A stretch of DNA of 64,000 nt from Adiantum capillus-veneris (GCA_014529385.2 CM043968.1:124453518-124517517); one strand, 5' to 3'; shown: positions 10,661-21,688, counted from the stretch's first letter. A program made the numbers and translations. The notes: generated by a model from the letters alone, not told the origin.

Positions 10661-12316
10661 ATAGATGAGCATGCTATTGACCCTGACTTTAAAGACATAA
10701 TGCCAGCCCTTGCTTTGGGAAAGAAAGAGGAACCATTCACCTTACAGGATGGTTATCTTCTCCATGGAAATAGGCTATCTGTTACCCACTCTCTTCGTGA
10801 GAAAGTCATGTATGAATCCCATGCTCCTCCCTATACGGGGCATAGAGGCATTCAACCTACTCTTCTAGGAGTAGAGACATATTTCTATTGGCCTACCATG
10901 AAAGTGGACATACAAGAGTATGTTCAAAATGTGTGGTATGCCAAAAGACTAAATATGATAGAGGGAAGAAACCTGGATTACTCCAGCCATTGCCATCCCT
11001 AATTCACCATGGGAGAGTATATCCATGGATTTTATCTTTGGATTACCCAAGTCTATCCATAGGAATACGGGAATATGAACAATAGTCAACAGGTTTAGCA
11101 AGCAAGCACGCTTTATTCCTGTCAAAAAGACTATTAAGGAACACCAAATGGCAACCATCTTCATATCTCATATTTTCAAACACCATGGATTACCAATATC
11201 CCTCGTGTCAGATCGGAGATCCTAGAATGACCAGTAATTTTTGGAAAGGTCTCTTTGAAAATATAGGTACAAGATTCAATTTCTCTTCAGCCTACCACCC
11301 ACAAACGAATGGCCAAAGTAAGATAGCCAATATTACGATACTCAATCTACAAAAGACTTATGTTACAGAAGTAGATCAATGATCACAATGAGAGAAGTAC
11401 TTACCGCTTGTCGTGTCAGATAGAGATCCTAGAATGACCAGTAATTTTTGGAAAGGTCTCTTTGAAAATCTAGGTACAAGATTGAATTTCTCTTTCGGCC
11501 TACCACCCACAAACGGATGGCCAAAGTGAGATAGCCAATCTTACGATACTCGATCTACTAAAGACTTATGTTATAGAAGTAGATCAACGATCATAATGGG
11601 AGAAGTACTTACCCCTTGAAGAGTATGTGTATAATAATACTGTCCATACTACTACAAGAAAGCACCTTTTGAGATCATAGAGGGAAGACCTAAAAGTCCC
11701 TTGCTACTTAAAGTACATGGGAAGATCTTCGCTGCTGATGAGTATAGCCGTGACCTACAAGAATCTTTTCAAAAGGTTAAGGAGGCTATATCCATCTCTC
11801 AACAAAGGCAAAAGGCTACTGCTGACAAGCACAGAAGGGCCTTAATATTCAAAGAAAGTGATTGGGTCTTACTTAAGTTTCCCAAGGCTCAATTGAGGCA
11901 AACAACGGGCAAAAATCCTATGGGCCATCAAAAGAACTATGCTAAATTAGTAAAAAGATACTATGTTCCTTTTCAAATCTTGAAGCCAATCAATGACATG
12001 GCTTATCAACTCAAGTTGCCCAACCATTGGCTCATACACAATGCTTTTCATGTGAGCCTACTTAAGCCCTACAAGGAGAGCCACTTTCAATAGAACCAAT
12101 TATTGAAGACCCTCCAGAAATCGAAGACCAAGAAGAGGTTTTACAACCCGAAGCTATCCTTCGGCATGAAGACAAGGTACTATGGCACGGTAAGATTATC
12201 CGATGATATCTTATTAAGTTAAAAATTATCCATTTGAAGATGCTAGATGGATGCAAGGAATACATCTTAAGGATAGTATGAACCTTGTCAATGCTTACAA
12301 TGTTGTACTAGAGTAA
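10661..12316 (+). pseudogene. Integrase and chromodomain-like tail of copy A, broken, with internal duplication
   Basis: The HHCC zinc region (ESHAPPYTGHRGIQPT near 10815) leads into the catalytic core. A 208-bp tandem duplication (11204-11411 and 11412-11619) repeats the core segment and shifts the frame. At the end of the first unit the catalytic Glu is Lys (GQSKIAN), while the second keeps the Glu codon. The C-terminal part from 11701 reads well (GPFQILKP-like, HWLIHNAFHVSLLKPYK) before frameshifts in the chromodomain-like tail, which ends at a TAA at 12314-12316. Unlike copy B, the junction between RNase H and integrase is in one continuous frame here (about 10620-10690). Confidence 0.87.
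11204..11619 (+). repeat. 208-bp tandem duplication within integrase
   Basis: The two units begin CGTGTCAGAT at 11204 and 11412. They differ at many positions, and the second unit is nearer to copy B at several of them (Glu codon GAG, CTACTAAAGAC). Confidence 0.85.
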
Positions 12317-12655
12317 GCAAATATAAATGCTTTCTTAATGAACAATCTTTTTGTCTTATAAGATTAATCCTCTTTTGTGCACAAATTTAAATAGTATGCA
12401 TGCTTAGAATCATGTTTGTGTGATGACGATGTCACTCAAACACCAAGTAGAATTCGTCACTCTACTTTAGGAGTATGATATGGACTAAAGAGCAGACATG
12501 CTTGCGGCAGCTATGTCTCCCAAGCACCAAATGGACTAGTCATCCATTCTGGAATGATATCACAGGGCAAAAATGGATCCTCTACCCACTAAGAAACGTA
12601 GACTAATGACTAAGACTTTATCTCTTCTACCTCATAGTCAAGGATGACCATGATT

Positions 12656-12670
12656 TCAAGAGAGAGCTAA
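12656..12670 (+). other. Polypurine tract of copy A
   Basis: TTCAAGAGAGAGCTAA directly precedes the 3' LTR start (TGTCATAAAA at 12671). The matching tract in copy B reads AAGAGAGAGGTAA. Confidence 0.75.
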
Positions 12671-13345
12671 TGTCATAAAATCTAATATCTAACCGACCCA
12701 AATGATTTTTTCATATTAAACTGATCATTTAATGTGGGAGAATAAATAGAAACAAGGGTTAGAATATAGACGTGTGTTTATGGATTTGTCTCAACACGGG
12801 GCCAAGGATAAAAGGGGTCCAAATGAAAGATGGTATGTTAAAGAGCAATGCTACCTAATGGAGCTTGAAGACCATAGGGTTAGCTTCATATAAAGACCTC
12901 CAAAAGTTAGTGTTCAAAAGTCCTTTGACCTTAGGCAAGCTAGGGTTGACCTTGAGGTGGGAATCCTACCCAAGCATGAGGTGCTTGTTGGCTTGCTAAG
13001 TGTTAGTGGGAACTTCACCCAAAAGCTTGAGGTGTTTCTCACATGCTTAAAAGACTAAAGTTCTTGAAGTATTCAATTCAAAGATAACTCTCAAGAGACA
13101 TGAACGCGCCATGCTTGATTGACTAACTCTTTGAAGTATTCGATTCAACCAAATGACTTAATAAGCATAAAAGACACATGTTCAAATGATCCTTCACATA
13201 TGGCCCTCATGATGTGTTTGAATGCTATTGGATAGGTTTTAAAGGGGTCCAATGAGAATTTAGATACATAAAAATAAATAATTAAGTTCTTTCTCTCAAA
13301 GAGGAAAAAGAGGACACATGTCCAAATGAAATAATAAAATAATAC

Positions 13346-13390
<45 letters not shown>

Positions 13391-14122
13391 GGACCAAGTA
13401 TGAGAGGGGGGGTATACTCTCCCCCACACACACACACACACATTCTGTCATTGTGTGGAGTGCAAAATGCAAGAGCTCCATCTCCTTCTCCAAGTTTGTT
13501 GAAGTGGAGAGCCTACACCAACACTCTTGGCTATGGAATGCAAATCCAACCAAGAGCCATGCTTCAATGATTAAGCTTGCCATCTTCTTCATCTTCATTA
13601 CTATGCTATTATGCTATGCTAAACAAGAAGAGTGATGATAAGTGAGGAACTATTTTTCTCTCCTATGAAATGTTTCTTTTTCCTCTTTCCTACCCTCATT
13701 TCCCGGTAGCTCTCTCCACCTTCGAAGGTGTTTGAGGCCTTGGTATTCAGGCTTGGGATAGTTAATGCTTTTTGCAAAGTTTATGTTAAGCTCGTGATGC
13801 ATGAAGCTTTCCATCTTCATAGCATCACCAAGGTCATAAGGAGCACAAAGATTGTATTGTAACAAAGTCTCTCTTGATGGGAGAATATATAATACAAGGG
13901 TGGACCGGCTCCAAGTAGATCCGGTCCTCATCTATTGTCATGTTCTCTAATAGTCTCTCTCTTGCAAAAGTATTGTTCATGCCAAGTTAATTAAGTACTA
14001 TGTTTATGTTGCTACCATCAATTAAGTTCACCCTCCAAGTTCTCAAAGTAATCTCACAAAAATGCTCACTCTAATTATCTTAATTCCGCTATTCTCAAAG
14101 TTCAAAGGCCATGTACATTACA
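12671..14122 (+). repeat. 3' LTR of copy A (1452 bp)
   Basis: Ends match the 5' LTR. It contains a longer (GA)n at 13348-13389 and (AC)n near 13425. Relative to the 5' LTR it lacks about 15 bases near 13897. Confidence 0.9.
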
Positions 14123-14127
14123 TTGAA
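14123..14127. repeat. Target-site duplication TTGAA, right copy
   Basis: Matches 5474-5478 on the other side of copy A. Confidence 0.9.
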
Positions 14128-14283
14128 TGCTTCCTTGAGATATATCATCTGAATATGAGCAATACATTAGCATGTGTAACGGTCCTTCAACTTACGAACA
14201 AACCAAGGTTTCAATCCCTCAATACATCTGAGTGAGATCTTGATGTGTGGATATTGCATTTGGAACCTCCTATAAATCTCTTC
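14123..14283 (-). pseudogene. Transposase-like gene: start of exon 2, right of the insertion
   Basis: The minus-strand reading is the direct upstream continuation of the gene fragment ending at 5478. The frame is preserved across the insertion (YLKEAFNHMRHSKTG is split by copy A within its middle). Upstream lies IEGLKPWFVRKLKDRYTC, a block typical of this family just before its Cys cluster, with an in-frame TAA at 14167-14169. The exon starts after a strong acceptor (pyrimidine run then TTGCACAG, AG at 14284-14285). Confidence 0.7.
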
Positions 14284-15154
14284 CTGTGCAAGAAAAAATA
14301 AAACCCATGAGAGGCTCATACTTTTTTCAAAGTAAAACCCATCAAAGTAAAAGCTCTGTGAGGTATTCAATGACTTTTTTCTACCTCCAAAGTCCCTAGA
14401 GAACCTCTTTATTGTCATGGTACTTCCATGACTATCTTTGAGAATAACTCTATGGTACTTTCAAGACTACCTTTGCAAGGTATTCTAGACTCTTTCAAAG
14501 ATCCAAAGTACCTAAAGAGCCTCTTTACTGTCATGGTACTTCCATGACTACCTTTGAAAGGAAGTCTATGAACTTTTTCTACCTCCAAAATACCTAGAGA
14601 ACCCATTTAAACTGGCATGGTACTTTCAAGACTACCTTTGCGAGGTATTCTAGACTCTTTCAAAGATCCAGAGTACCTAAAGAGACTTTATACTATCATG
14701 GTACTTCCATGACTACTTTTGAAAGGAACTCTATGACTTTTCTCTACCTCCAAAGTTCCTAGAGAACCTCTTCACTCTCATGGTAAATAACTACCTTTAA
14801 AAAGAACTCTATGGTACTTTCAAGACTATCTTTGCGAGGTATTCTACACTCTTTCAAAGGTCCAGAGTACCTAAAGAGCCTCTTTACTGTCACGGTACTT
14901 CCATGACTACCTTTGAAAGGAACTCTATGAACTTTTTCTACCTCCAAAGTACCTCCAAAGTACCTAGAGAACCCATTTAGACTTGCATGGTACTTTCAAG
15001 ACTACCCTTGCGAGGTATTCTAGACTCTTTCAAAGATACATTGTACCTAAAAAGCCTTTTTACTATCATGGTACTTCTATGACTACCTTTGAAAGGAACT
15101 CTATGACTTTTCTTTACATCCAAAGTTCATACTTGTGAAACTTTAGGAGCATAT
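14284..15154 (-). other. Putative intron of the transposase-like gene, filled by a tandem array
   Basis: The acceptor (TTTTTTCTTGCACAG) is clear. The expected donor just after the LLDDSQ codons reads CAG|ATATGC instead of CAG|GTATGC, consistent with a G-to-A change that would kill splicing. Exon 1 before it and exon 2 after it join family blocks that are normally adjacent. Most of the interval is the repeat at 14420-15125. Confidence 0.5.
14420..15125. repeat. Higher-order tandem array, about 165-195-bp units made of two related halves
   Basis: GCGAGGTATTCTAG or a near copy occurs at about 14477, 14641, 14835 and 15011. Each is followed by CTTTCAAAGATCCA-like sequence, GTACCTAAAGAGCC and CATGGTACTTCCATGACTAC. 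A second half-unit carries CTACCTCCAAAGTACCTAGAG. The larger unit therefore repeats about four times, and its halves of about 90 bp share the ATGGTACTT and GACTACCTTTG words. Confidence 0.75.
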
Positions 15155-16218
15155 CTGTGAATCATCAAGCAAATGTATTGGATGCTTTATGTAAGATTTT
15201 CTGCCCAATCGTTTTCGACACACATCGTTTTTGTTTGGCAACACTCTTGTCTCTGTCTGCCAAAAGGAAAAAACAAGGTCTTTTGTCTCTTGTGTGATGG
15301 TGGAACTTAGAGGTAGTTGACGACTACATAATTGCAAACGAAATGCGCCAGCCTCAACCTGTTTTAACCGCGAATTGGCTGCTGCAAAGTTTCGTCGGTG
15401 CAATCCAGTAAATTTTTCCATCTTGGAGTTGCTAATAGACCTTAATGGATCTCCTTCACTATTCACCAACATCATGCAAACATATCTTTTAATCTTCAGC
15501 TCCTCTTCAGACATGGATGCTTTGACTTTATTAGTTGTGCCTCGAATATTGGATAGTATTGACTTCTTAGATGCACGATGCAAACGTCTAAAAGCTGGCA
15601 GTCCTAGAAGACATTGAAAGGCGATTTTCTTAGCATCGCAAGTCATGCCTTTTGTTGCTTCCTCCCAACATTTTGAGACTTTCATGCAAACCTGATTCAC
15701 ATCTTCTGTTGACCTTGAACCTCATTCATCACTTTCTCGTTGTCTCCTATGGCTCTCTCTTTTCATCATAGACCAATATTCTCGCATCCGATGGTTACCT
15801 TCATGGAGAATTGTGACCGAGTCTTCCCCGTGGTAATTGTGAGGCATGTCATCATGAAGTGGACTTTATTGCGCATGCTGCTGAAAGTTCTCAGAGCCCT
15901 GCAGTGTACTTGGAGGTGACTGGTTGTGCACAATACTCTCTTCCAAACATCTGACACCACAAGCAATGGTCGGCCATTCAACATGGAAATTGTGTGGAGG
16001 TTGTTGCTGGTGCGGAACGTGCTCTCCCAAACTGTTGAAATCAACATCCACAAAAGGTGACAATCGAGTGGAGGCTGCTGTTCGGACACAACCTGTTGGC
16101 CAATCTCCTGCTGCAACATCTCCATCCCGATCTCCTGGACCATAGTCTCCACACCTTATGACAATTCTCCGCAAGGTCCCTCTACAACTTCCTGCTGCAA
16201 TTTTCCCTCTTCTTGCAA

Positions 16219-16315
<97 letters not shown>

Positions 16316-16400
16316 AGGGAGGGAGCTTTTAGACTGTTGAAGGGGTAGGTAGAGAGTCTTGCCTTCGACTAAATCAAGAACCGTTAAAGTGGTTGGCACA
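15155..16400 (-). pseudogene. Transposase-like gene: exon 1 (N-terminal region)
   Basis: One minus-strand frame runs from the GA microsatellite down to 15155, interrupted by TAA at 15866-15868 and TGA at 15722-15724. Near its end is a block typical of this family: VFSFWQTETRVLPNKNDVCRKRLG followed by HPIHLLDDSQ (about 15262-15157). Before it lies a basic region with KKIAFQCLLGLPAFRRLH. The first residues are translated from (GA)n and are unlikely to be original coding sequence; the true start is not determined. Ends of the block match the expected join to exon 2 at 14283. Confidence 0.55.
16223..16323. repeat. (GA)n microsatellite followed by (GGGA)n
   Basis: Nearly uninterrupted GA at 16223-16309, then GGGA repeats to 16323. 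Both strands give long spurious Arg-Glu or Ser-Leu ORFs here. Confidence 0.97.
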
Positions 16401-16619
16401 ACGCCTTTAGAAATATTGAATATTTATCTTTTGGATTTTGAAATCTGCCAACAAAACACCATCCAAGAGTGCCTCACAAGAAGTGTCAAGGACACTACTT
16501 TTTGCACCACCAACCCATGCTGTAACCCATGTACTAGTAACATGTCACTTTTACTAGTACAAATTGCATGAAGAAGCTCAAGAATAGCTAAGTAAACAAA
16601 GATGAGCATTTGAAAGAAG

Positions 16620-16800
16620 ACGAGTTGTTGCATCCATTGGAGATCCCAAATGGGAAGTGAAAAAGTATATGTATGGATTTTATTATCGGTCTTCCAACCA
16701 CAAATCCTAAATACAATTCCATTTGGGTTGTGGAAGATTGGTTGTCATTGATGTGTAGGTTTATTCCTACCAAGTCAACAATTGGCTTTGTTCTTCATGG
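16620..16800 (+). pseudogene. Ty3/Gypsy integrase fragment
   Basis: The reading LLHPLEIPNGK then MDFIIGLPTTNPKYNSIWVV at about 16628-16735 is the segment between the integrase zinc region and the catalytic core, including the first catalytic Asp (MDFI). FIPTKSTI follows near 16762. A stop lies between the first two blocks. Nothing recognisable flanks it, so it is a short orphan scrap. Confidence 0.75.
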
Positions 16801-16869
16801 AGAATGTTTACAAGCTCAATGGGATGTCCAATACTATAGTGATCAGATTCATAGTTCAACAATGGCAAG

Positions 16870-18200
16870 CTAGTAATAATTTAGCAATTCTCAACCAGAA
16901 ATCATGATAGAGTCACACATAAATCACGTAGATAAGCTATGGCAAGAATCAATTAGAAATTTGGTAGTGTTTTGGCACATAACTCAAACATGGACAACCA
17001 TAAATTGTGAAAAATGATAGTGCATAACAAACTGGACATAGACAAAATTTAAGTTTCACTCAAAACCCCTTGTCCGAGTCAGTTAACGGGCAAAAGACAT
17101 ATACCCAATCAATATGGACCTATGGTGAGGTTACATAAGGGGATCTCAAAAAAACCTAATGCCTCATTGAGAGGTACCAATGCTCCCTATGCACGGCTTT
17201 GGAAAACCTCACCACGATCCTCGCTAAGTTTGCAGATAATAGATACCAAAGTTGTGCATGTGCTTATACTAGATTGCCTAGCAACGTCAATATGGCAACC
17301 GCATAAGCATTCAAAGGTAGTTTCAATCAAATTCTCGTAAATATGTGAGACAAAACAAGACCATTTTTTTAAAAACAATAGATAATGCACCCAAACATGC
17401 ACAAGAATCAAGCAAGTAAATCACAATTAAAGGACCATTGGTGGACTAAGGGGAACTTCCATCTTAGAAGAACTTTGTATGGATCATTGAATAGACATAG
17501 AATGAGCACATATTTTTCACACCACAAACACTTATGGAAGCAATTGTGATAGGCACAATTGACATACATTGCCCAAGAGAGCATCAACACATCAAACATA
17601 GCAAGAACTTCATATCACAATGGATATAAGGCAATTGCATGTAGACACAAATAGACATCCATTCATAGCTTGGATCAACTCAAGTAGGCATACATTAGAT
17701 TCATTAAATCAGCCTTGATGATTTAAACTGTGCACATTGTGCCAGTAGCTCAACTCACAGTCAAGGTTGCGCCTTATGCAAAAGCTTGTAGGATAGTACT
17801 CATCATAAGGATGCATCAAATCAACCATTACACAAACTCACCAATCTTAGTTTGACAACTGCAAAAGCAGATCGCCTCATGCATGCCACAAAATCTACAT
17901 CCAAATATATAAAGAACCTATGTGAGAGATGAGACCCTCTCTTTTGAATGGAAAAACTCGCTTCCCTTTAGTGTCAGTTTGCATTTTCAATCAACACTCT
18001 TTAAGATCATGCTATCCAAATTGCAACCAGCCATCGATATTCATAGATAAACATTCTACTTGATTCCTTTTTCTACAAGCATGAGTGTGAAGTAGTACAC
18101 ATAACCACTCACTTAATAGATCATTGCACCTTGGCAATTGCTTCTCCCTTTATCACACACAGAGAACAATAAGGATTTCCCTCAAATTTGGTCTTCACTT
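16870..18200. other. No recognised gene
   Basis: AT-rich sequence with only short frames. It could be the interior of an LTR element whose PBS lies at 19079, but no protein block is visible. Confidence 0.4.
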
Positions 18201-18210
18201 AGTATTTATT

Positions 18211-18489
18211 ACAGATTGTAGAACAATACATGCCGTTTTTTGAGTGTAATGTTACCCAAACAAGGCTCTAAGATGCTTTAGTTAGCCCCAACATTTCTCT
18301 TACTAAAAACATGGATATATGTTATGATGTTCTTTTATAAGGTCATATAATTACAGGTTGTAGAACAATACATGCCCTTTTTTTAGTGTAATGTTACCCA
18401 AACAAGGCTCTCAGATGCTCTAATTAGCCCCAACATTGCTCTTACTAAAAACATGTTGTTATGATGTTCTTTTATAAGGTCATATAATT
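18211..18489 (+). repeat. Tandem duplication, 142-bp period
   Basis: ACAG(A/G)TTGTAGAACAATA starts at 18211 and 18353. The second unit is a little shorter, missing a few bases after AAAACATG. Confidence 0.9.
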
Positions 18490-19078
18490 TTTACCCTCTT
18501 TATGCACACTCACACAATGTTGCCCTTATTTTTCTTCAATTAACCTACACCCTTACAATGCTGCCCTCATCCAAAAGAAATTATTCATGCATTGTGCTAA
18601 CCTCACAATATCAATGTTGGCTAAAAGACTCACATGCATAGACCTACAAGTATTTTTAAGTGTTGCTTATTTCTTATAGTGTCAGTGCTCACATGCAAAT
18701 TTCTAGTTAACCTAGTACCACCTACACGTTCTATATGTCCAATGCTACCTCCAAGCTTTTCACATCTTTGCTTTTGGTGCATTGATAATAAGCATCAACT
18801 TGCACTCTGAAATTGCTCAATCATCACTTGAAACATTAGTAAACCACTTTTGATGACAATGTTGAGCTTTGAATGCTCCACTCATCTACATGTGCAACTT
18901 TCATGTTGGGCATGTTGGTTCCACAAAGTTACAAGAGCATATATATTTATCTCCTAGACACCACATGCACACTAGTACACATAATCCATGTTCTTTGTAT
19001 TGTGAGCTTAGAATTTGAGCTCATTTCCTGCACATAAAGGATCCCAAGCTTGTTAAATTTGTCCAAGCAGTCAACCAA

Positions 19079-19092
19079 GCTCTGATACCACT
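19079..19092 (-). other. Primer binding site and LTR edge, minus orientation
   Basis: On the minus strand TGGTATCAGAGC follows an LTR-like end (GGTCCAACA) after two bases. The LTR would start at 19093 with TGTTGGACC in the plus reading and extend to the right through the (AC)n. The internal region would extend to the left. Its far edge and its partner LTR were not found. Confidence 0.55.
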
Positions 19093-19136
19093 TGTTGGAC
19101 CATAGAGTGTGCATGGGGAGGGAGACACAAACAGAC

Positions 19137-19138
<2 letters not shown>

Positions 19139-19197
<59 letters not shown>
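19139..19197. repeat. (AC)n microsatellite, 59 bp
   Basis: Perfect AC dinucleotide run inside the putative LTR that starts at 19093. Confidence 0.98.
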
Positions 19198-19200
<3 letters not shown>

Positions 19201-19299
19201 CATGTGGGTGGAGCACATGCATCACTAAAGCAAGGTGAAGCTCCCTGTTGTCTTCTATATGGAGACAAAGGAGTAGCTATAATGAGTGGTTAATCGTAC

Positions 19300-19995
19300 T
19301 AGAACATTGCCCTTTATACCCAACATAATGTGCTAGTATTCTTTTATCAATACTACAAACCCTCCTAATGAGACAACATTGCTTCTCAAACTAAAGAATG
19401 TGTTGCTGGTCACGACACCAAATAATCAAAAATTTCCTATCAAAGCAACATAGACGAATCCTACACATGGCCTAATTAGTTGCAAGATATATGTGTCTTC
19501 TTTTCTTGCATGATCCCATGAAAAAACTACATCTTAAACACGGACTCACATGGAAACATATATGGCGAACAAAAAAAAGTTTACCCTAATGCTAATCATC
19601 CAAGGCGAGCTTTGTATTTAGAATCATAGATCAATATAATGTAAAATTAATAAAAGCATTGATAATGGCATACACAAAAAAATAATCTTTTTTCAAAAAA
19701 GGTATACCTAATGGCTTCAAAAAACAAATCACCAACTATATAGTGCAAGGACACTCTAAAGAAGAGAAAAGGCTAAAGGCAAAATAAGCACACAAAAAAA
19801 AAACACAAATGTATGAATATGCATTCGACCATCTCTTCTTGTATGGACACATTAAGTCTTTCGACTTTCCACTTTCATGGGTCTTTTCATTTCCTAAACT
19901 CACCCTTCACTTATGCAGTTAAAGGTGTTTTAAAAGGATTTTTATTTTCCAAGATTGAGGAGACCTAATGGCCTACATAAGAAAATAATCTTTCA
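19300..19995. other. AT-rich sequence without recognised gene
   Basis: Contains several A-runs (19569, 19672, 19795) and no coding blocks I can support. Confidence 0.4.
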
Positions 19996-19999
19996 ATAT

Positions 20000-20165
20000 T
20001 GGAAGAACAACTATTCACTCAACATTTCATTGGTCACTAGTATTAATATCTAGAACTTTGCTCTTAAAAGAAGTTTTTATTATTGTAAGAACTACTCACT
20101 CAACACTTCATTGGTCACTAGTATTAATATCTAGCACCTTGCTCTTAAAAGAAGTTTTCATTATT
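20000..20165 (+). repeat. Tandem duplication, 81-bp period
   Basis: TGGTCACTAGTATTAATATC occurs at 20031 and 20112, inside two closely similar copies that also share CTCTTAAAAGAAGTTTT. Confidence 0.9.
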
Positions 20166-20639
20166 GGGAGAACTACTCATCTAAAAAATTTAGTGAACTA
20201 GCTACTCTACAAAGATCTTTCATTAGATGCCTTTGGCAAAGTATCCTTGATTGGAAATAACGTCTTCACAATGGTTCTCGCCTGCATGTTAACATCCCAT
20301 AAACTTTTTGGTGGCCTAGACCTTAATTTGTGGGATAAACCTTATTAAGCTAGCCCAATATGAGATTCATGGATTTTAAGTAAACATTCCCAAATGCTCA
20401 AGGCTATTTCGCCTTCTTATTTGAATCAATATGTAAAATTCTCTAAATTGATAACAATTATGAGGCAAGATGACCATATTTATAATATACTAAACAAAAT
20501 GCATATTGCACATTATACTATTGAGTCTCATTTTTAACTCAAATTATTAACGTCCTCTACTTCATCTCAACACATATCCCATCATTCTTATGTGAACAAA
20601 GATAAAGAATTATACATTAACCATGTATTTAATACCAAC

Positions 20640-20849
20640 TCTACAATGAATCGATAAAGACACCGATGAGTAAGCATACATGTGTGGGTCCGGTGTGAGG
20701 ATGCGTGCAAAGAAGGAGACATTGTGTGGATGGAGTCCTCACAATTAATGTGAGTGAGACTCCTTATTCTTTTATCTACAAAGAATAAGGTAAGTGAGCA
20801 ACATCGAATCTCAAGTGTCGAGTCCCGAGGTGAAGTACATCTCGCCTTT
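20640..20849 (-). repeat. Putative LTR edge, minus orientation
   Basis: On the minus strand AAAGTGGGG-like purine sequence (TTTAAGTGGGGAGTA, 20850-20865) is followed by TGTTGAGGTAAAGGCG from 20849 downward, the arrangement of a polypurine tract and a 3' LTR. The other LTR end is not located. A perfect short hairpin lies inside it (20762-20790). Confidence 0.4.
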
Positions 20850-20865
20850 ACCTCAACATACTCCC

Positions 20866-21560
20866 CACTTAAAGGGGAATGTGCCGACTAGTGGGTCCTA
20901 CTAGCTAACTACTAGTATATCAAAGATGTACGTGAGAGACTCTCCCGACGTACACCCATTGGCTCGCTCATTGTATATGTATATAGCCATATCGACTCTA
21001 GTGATAGGGGAGCGTGGGTACCCACCGTAGAGCCTGTATCCATATTCCATAGGTACCACACTATTAGGGCGGATCTTGACACTAATAGGTCGTACATAAG
21101 ATGCTCAAATGATGATATAATTGTGCAGAGCTAGCTACCCTAACCATTTCAGTGCTATGTACATACTTTACATCATCAAGACTACTCGTCATGTATGGAT
21201 GTGCCGTATGCGGCACCAGGATGGTCATCACATCCCTAGCATCAATAGGTGGATCTCCATGTCCTAACATCACCTCTAGCATGAGCATATCAAAGAACTC
21301 CATGTTGTCCATCTCTGTCTGTGTCTCTATGGAATAGAAACGCTCTATCCCTGTTTGCACTCACAACACGATGTGTCTCACTAGAGCATTGCCGCTCTCT
21401 TTGTCTCTATAGAGTCCACTGACATGTCCTATACATCTAAATGCTCTATCTCTTGAGCATACTAAATCTCACGCAAGACCCAGTAATAATCAGTTTTTCA
21501 GCAAATCAAAGAAGGACACATCACCAAGATTCCAAGCATATTCCAATTTTTTGGCTCTAA
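20866..21560. other. No recognised gene
   Basis: The minus frame at 21082-21360 (92 aa, MLEVMLGHGDPPIDARD) has balanced composition and may be an element remnant, but I do not recognise it. Confidence 0.3.
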
Positions 21561-21688
21561 ATTGGGGGGAGGTGCAGCTTTGTTCTGGTACCTGTCCCCT
21601 TATTGGCCCCTTTACCCTATAGTCACCCTTCTTCATCACTCACATAATTCCTACTCACTAACCTCTTACGGGTGTATGTTGCTTGCAT

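Larger units (their letters stand above)
5479..14122 (+). mobile_element. Ty3/Gypsy chromovirus-like element, copy A: full length, inactive
   Basis: The element has two LTRs (5479-6914 and 12671-14122), each beginning TGTCATAAAA and ending ATTACA. It also has an initiator-Met PBS, a gag-pol region with many stops and frameshifts, a purine tract and a TTGAA target-site duplication. Domain order is gag, protease, RT, RNase H, integrase, chromodomain-like tail. It is in the same family as copy B (41468-50239), which reads almost intact and was my guide to the lesions. It sits inside the transposase-like gene, so it is younger than that gene. The LTRs differ from each other by many substitutions and several indels, so it is older than copy B. 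Confidence 0.92.

Noticed and set aside
14420-15125. CRISPR-like array
   Set aside because: Repeats are long, diverged and contiguous without unique spacers, and the DNA is eukaryotic.
16158-16399. Long ORFs of Arg-Glu or Ser-Leu repeats
   Set aside because: Translation of the (GA)n microsatellite; the same applies to 6083-6357, 13145-13598, 35536-35913 and 58827-59090.
18947-19225. ORFs with long Cys-Val runs
   Set aside because: Translation of the (AC)n tract, no other coding evidence.
20190-20500. Possible LINE fragment (GGLDLNLWD)
   Set aside because: A single short similarity to the end of LINE reverse transcriptases, with stops on both sides; not enough to call.
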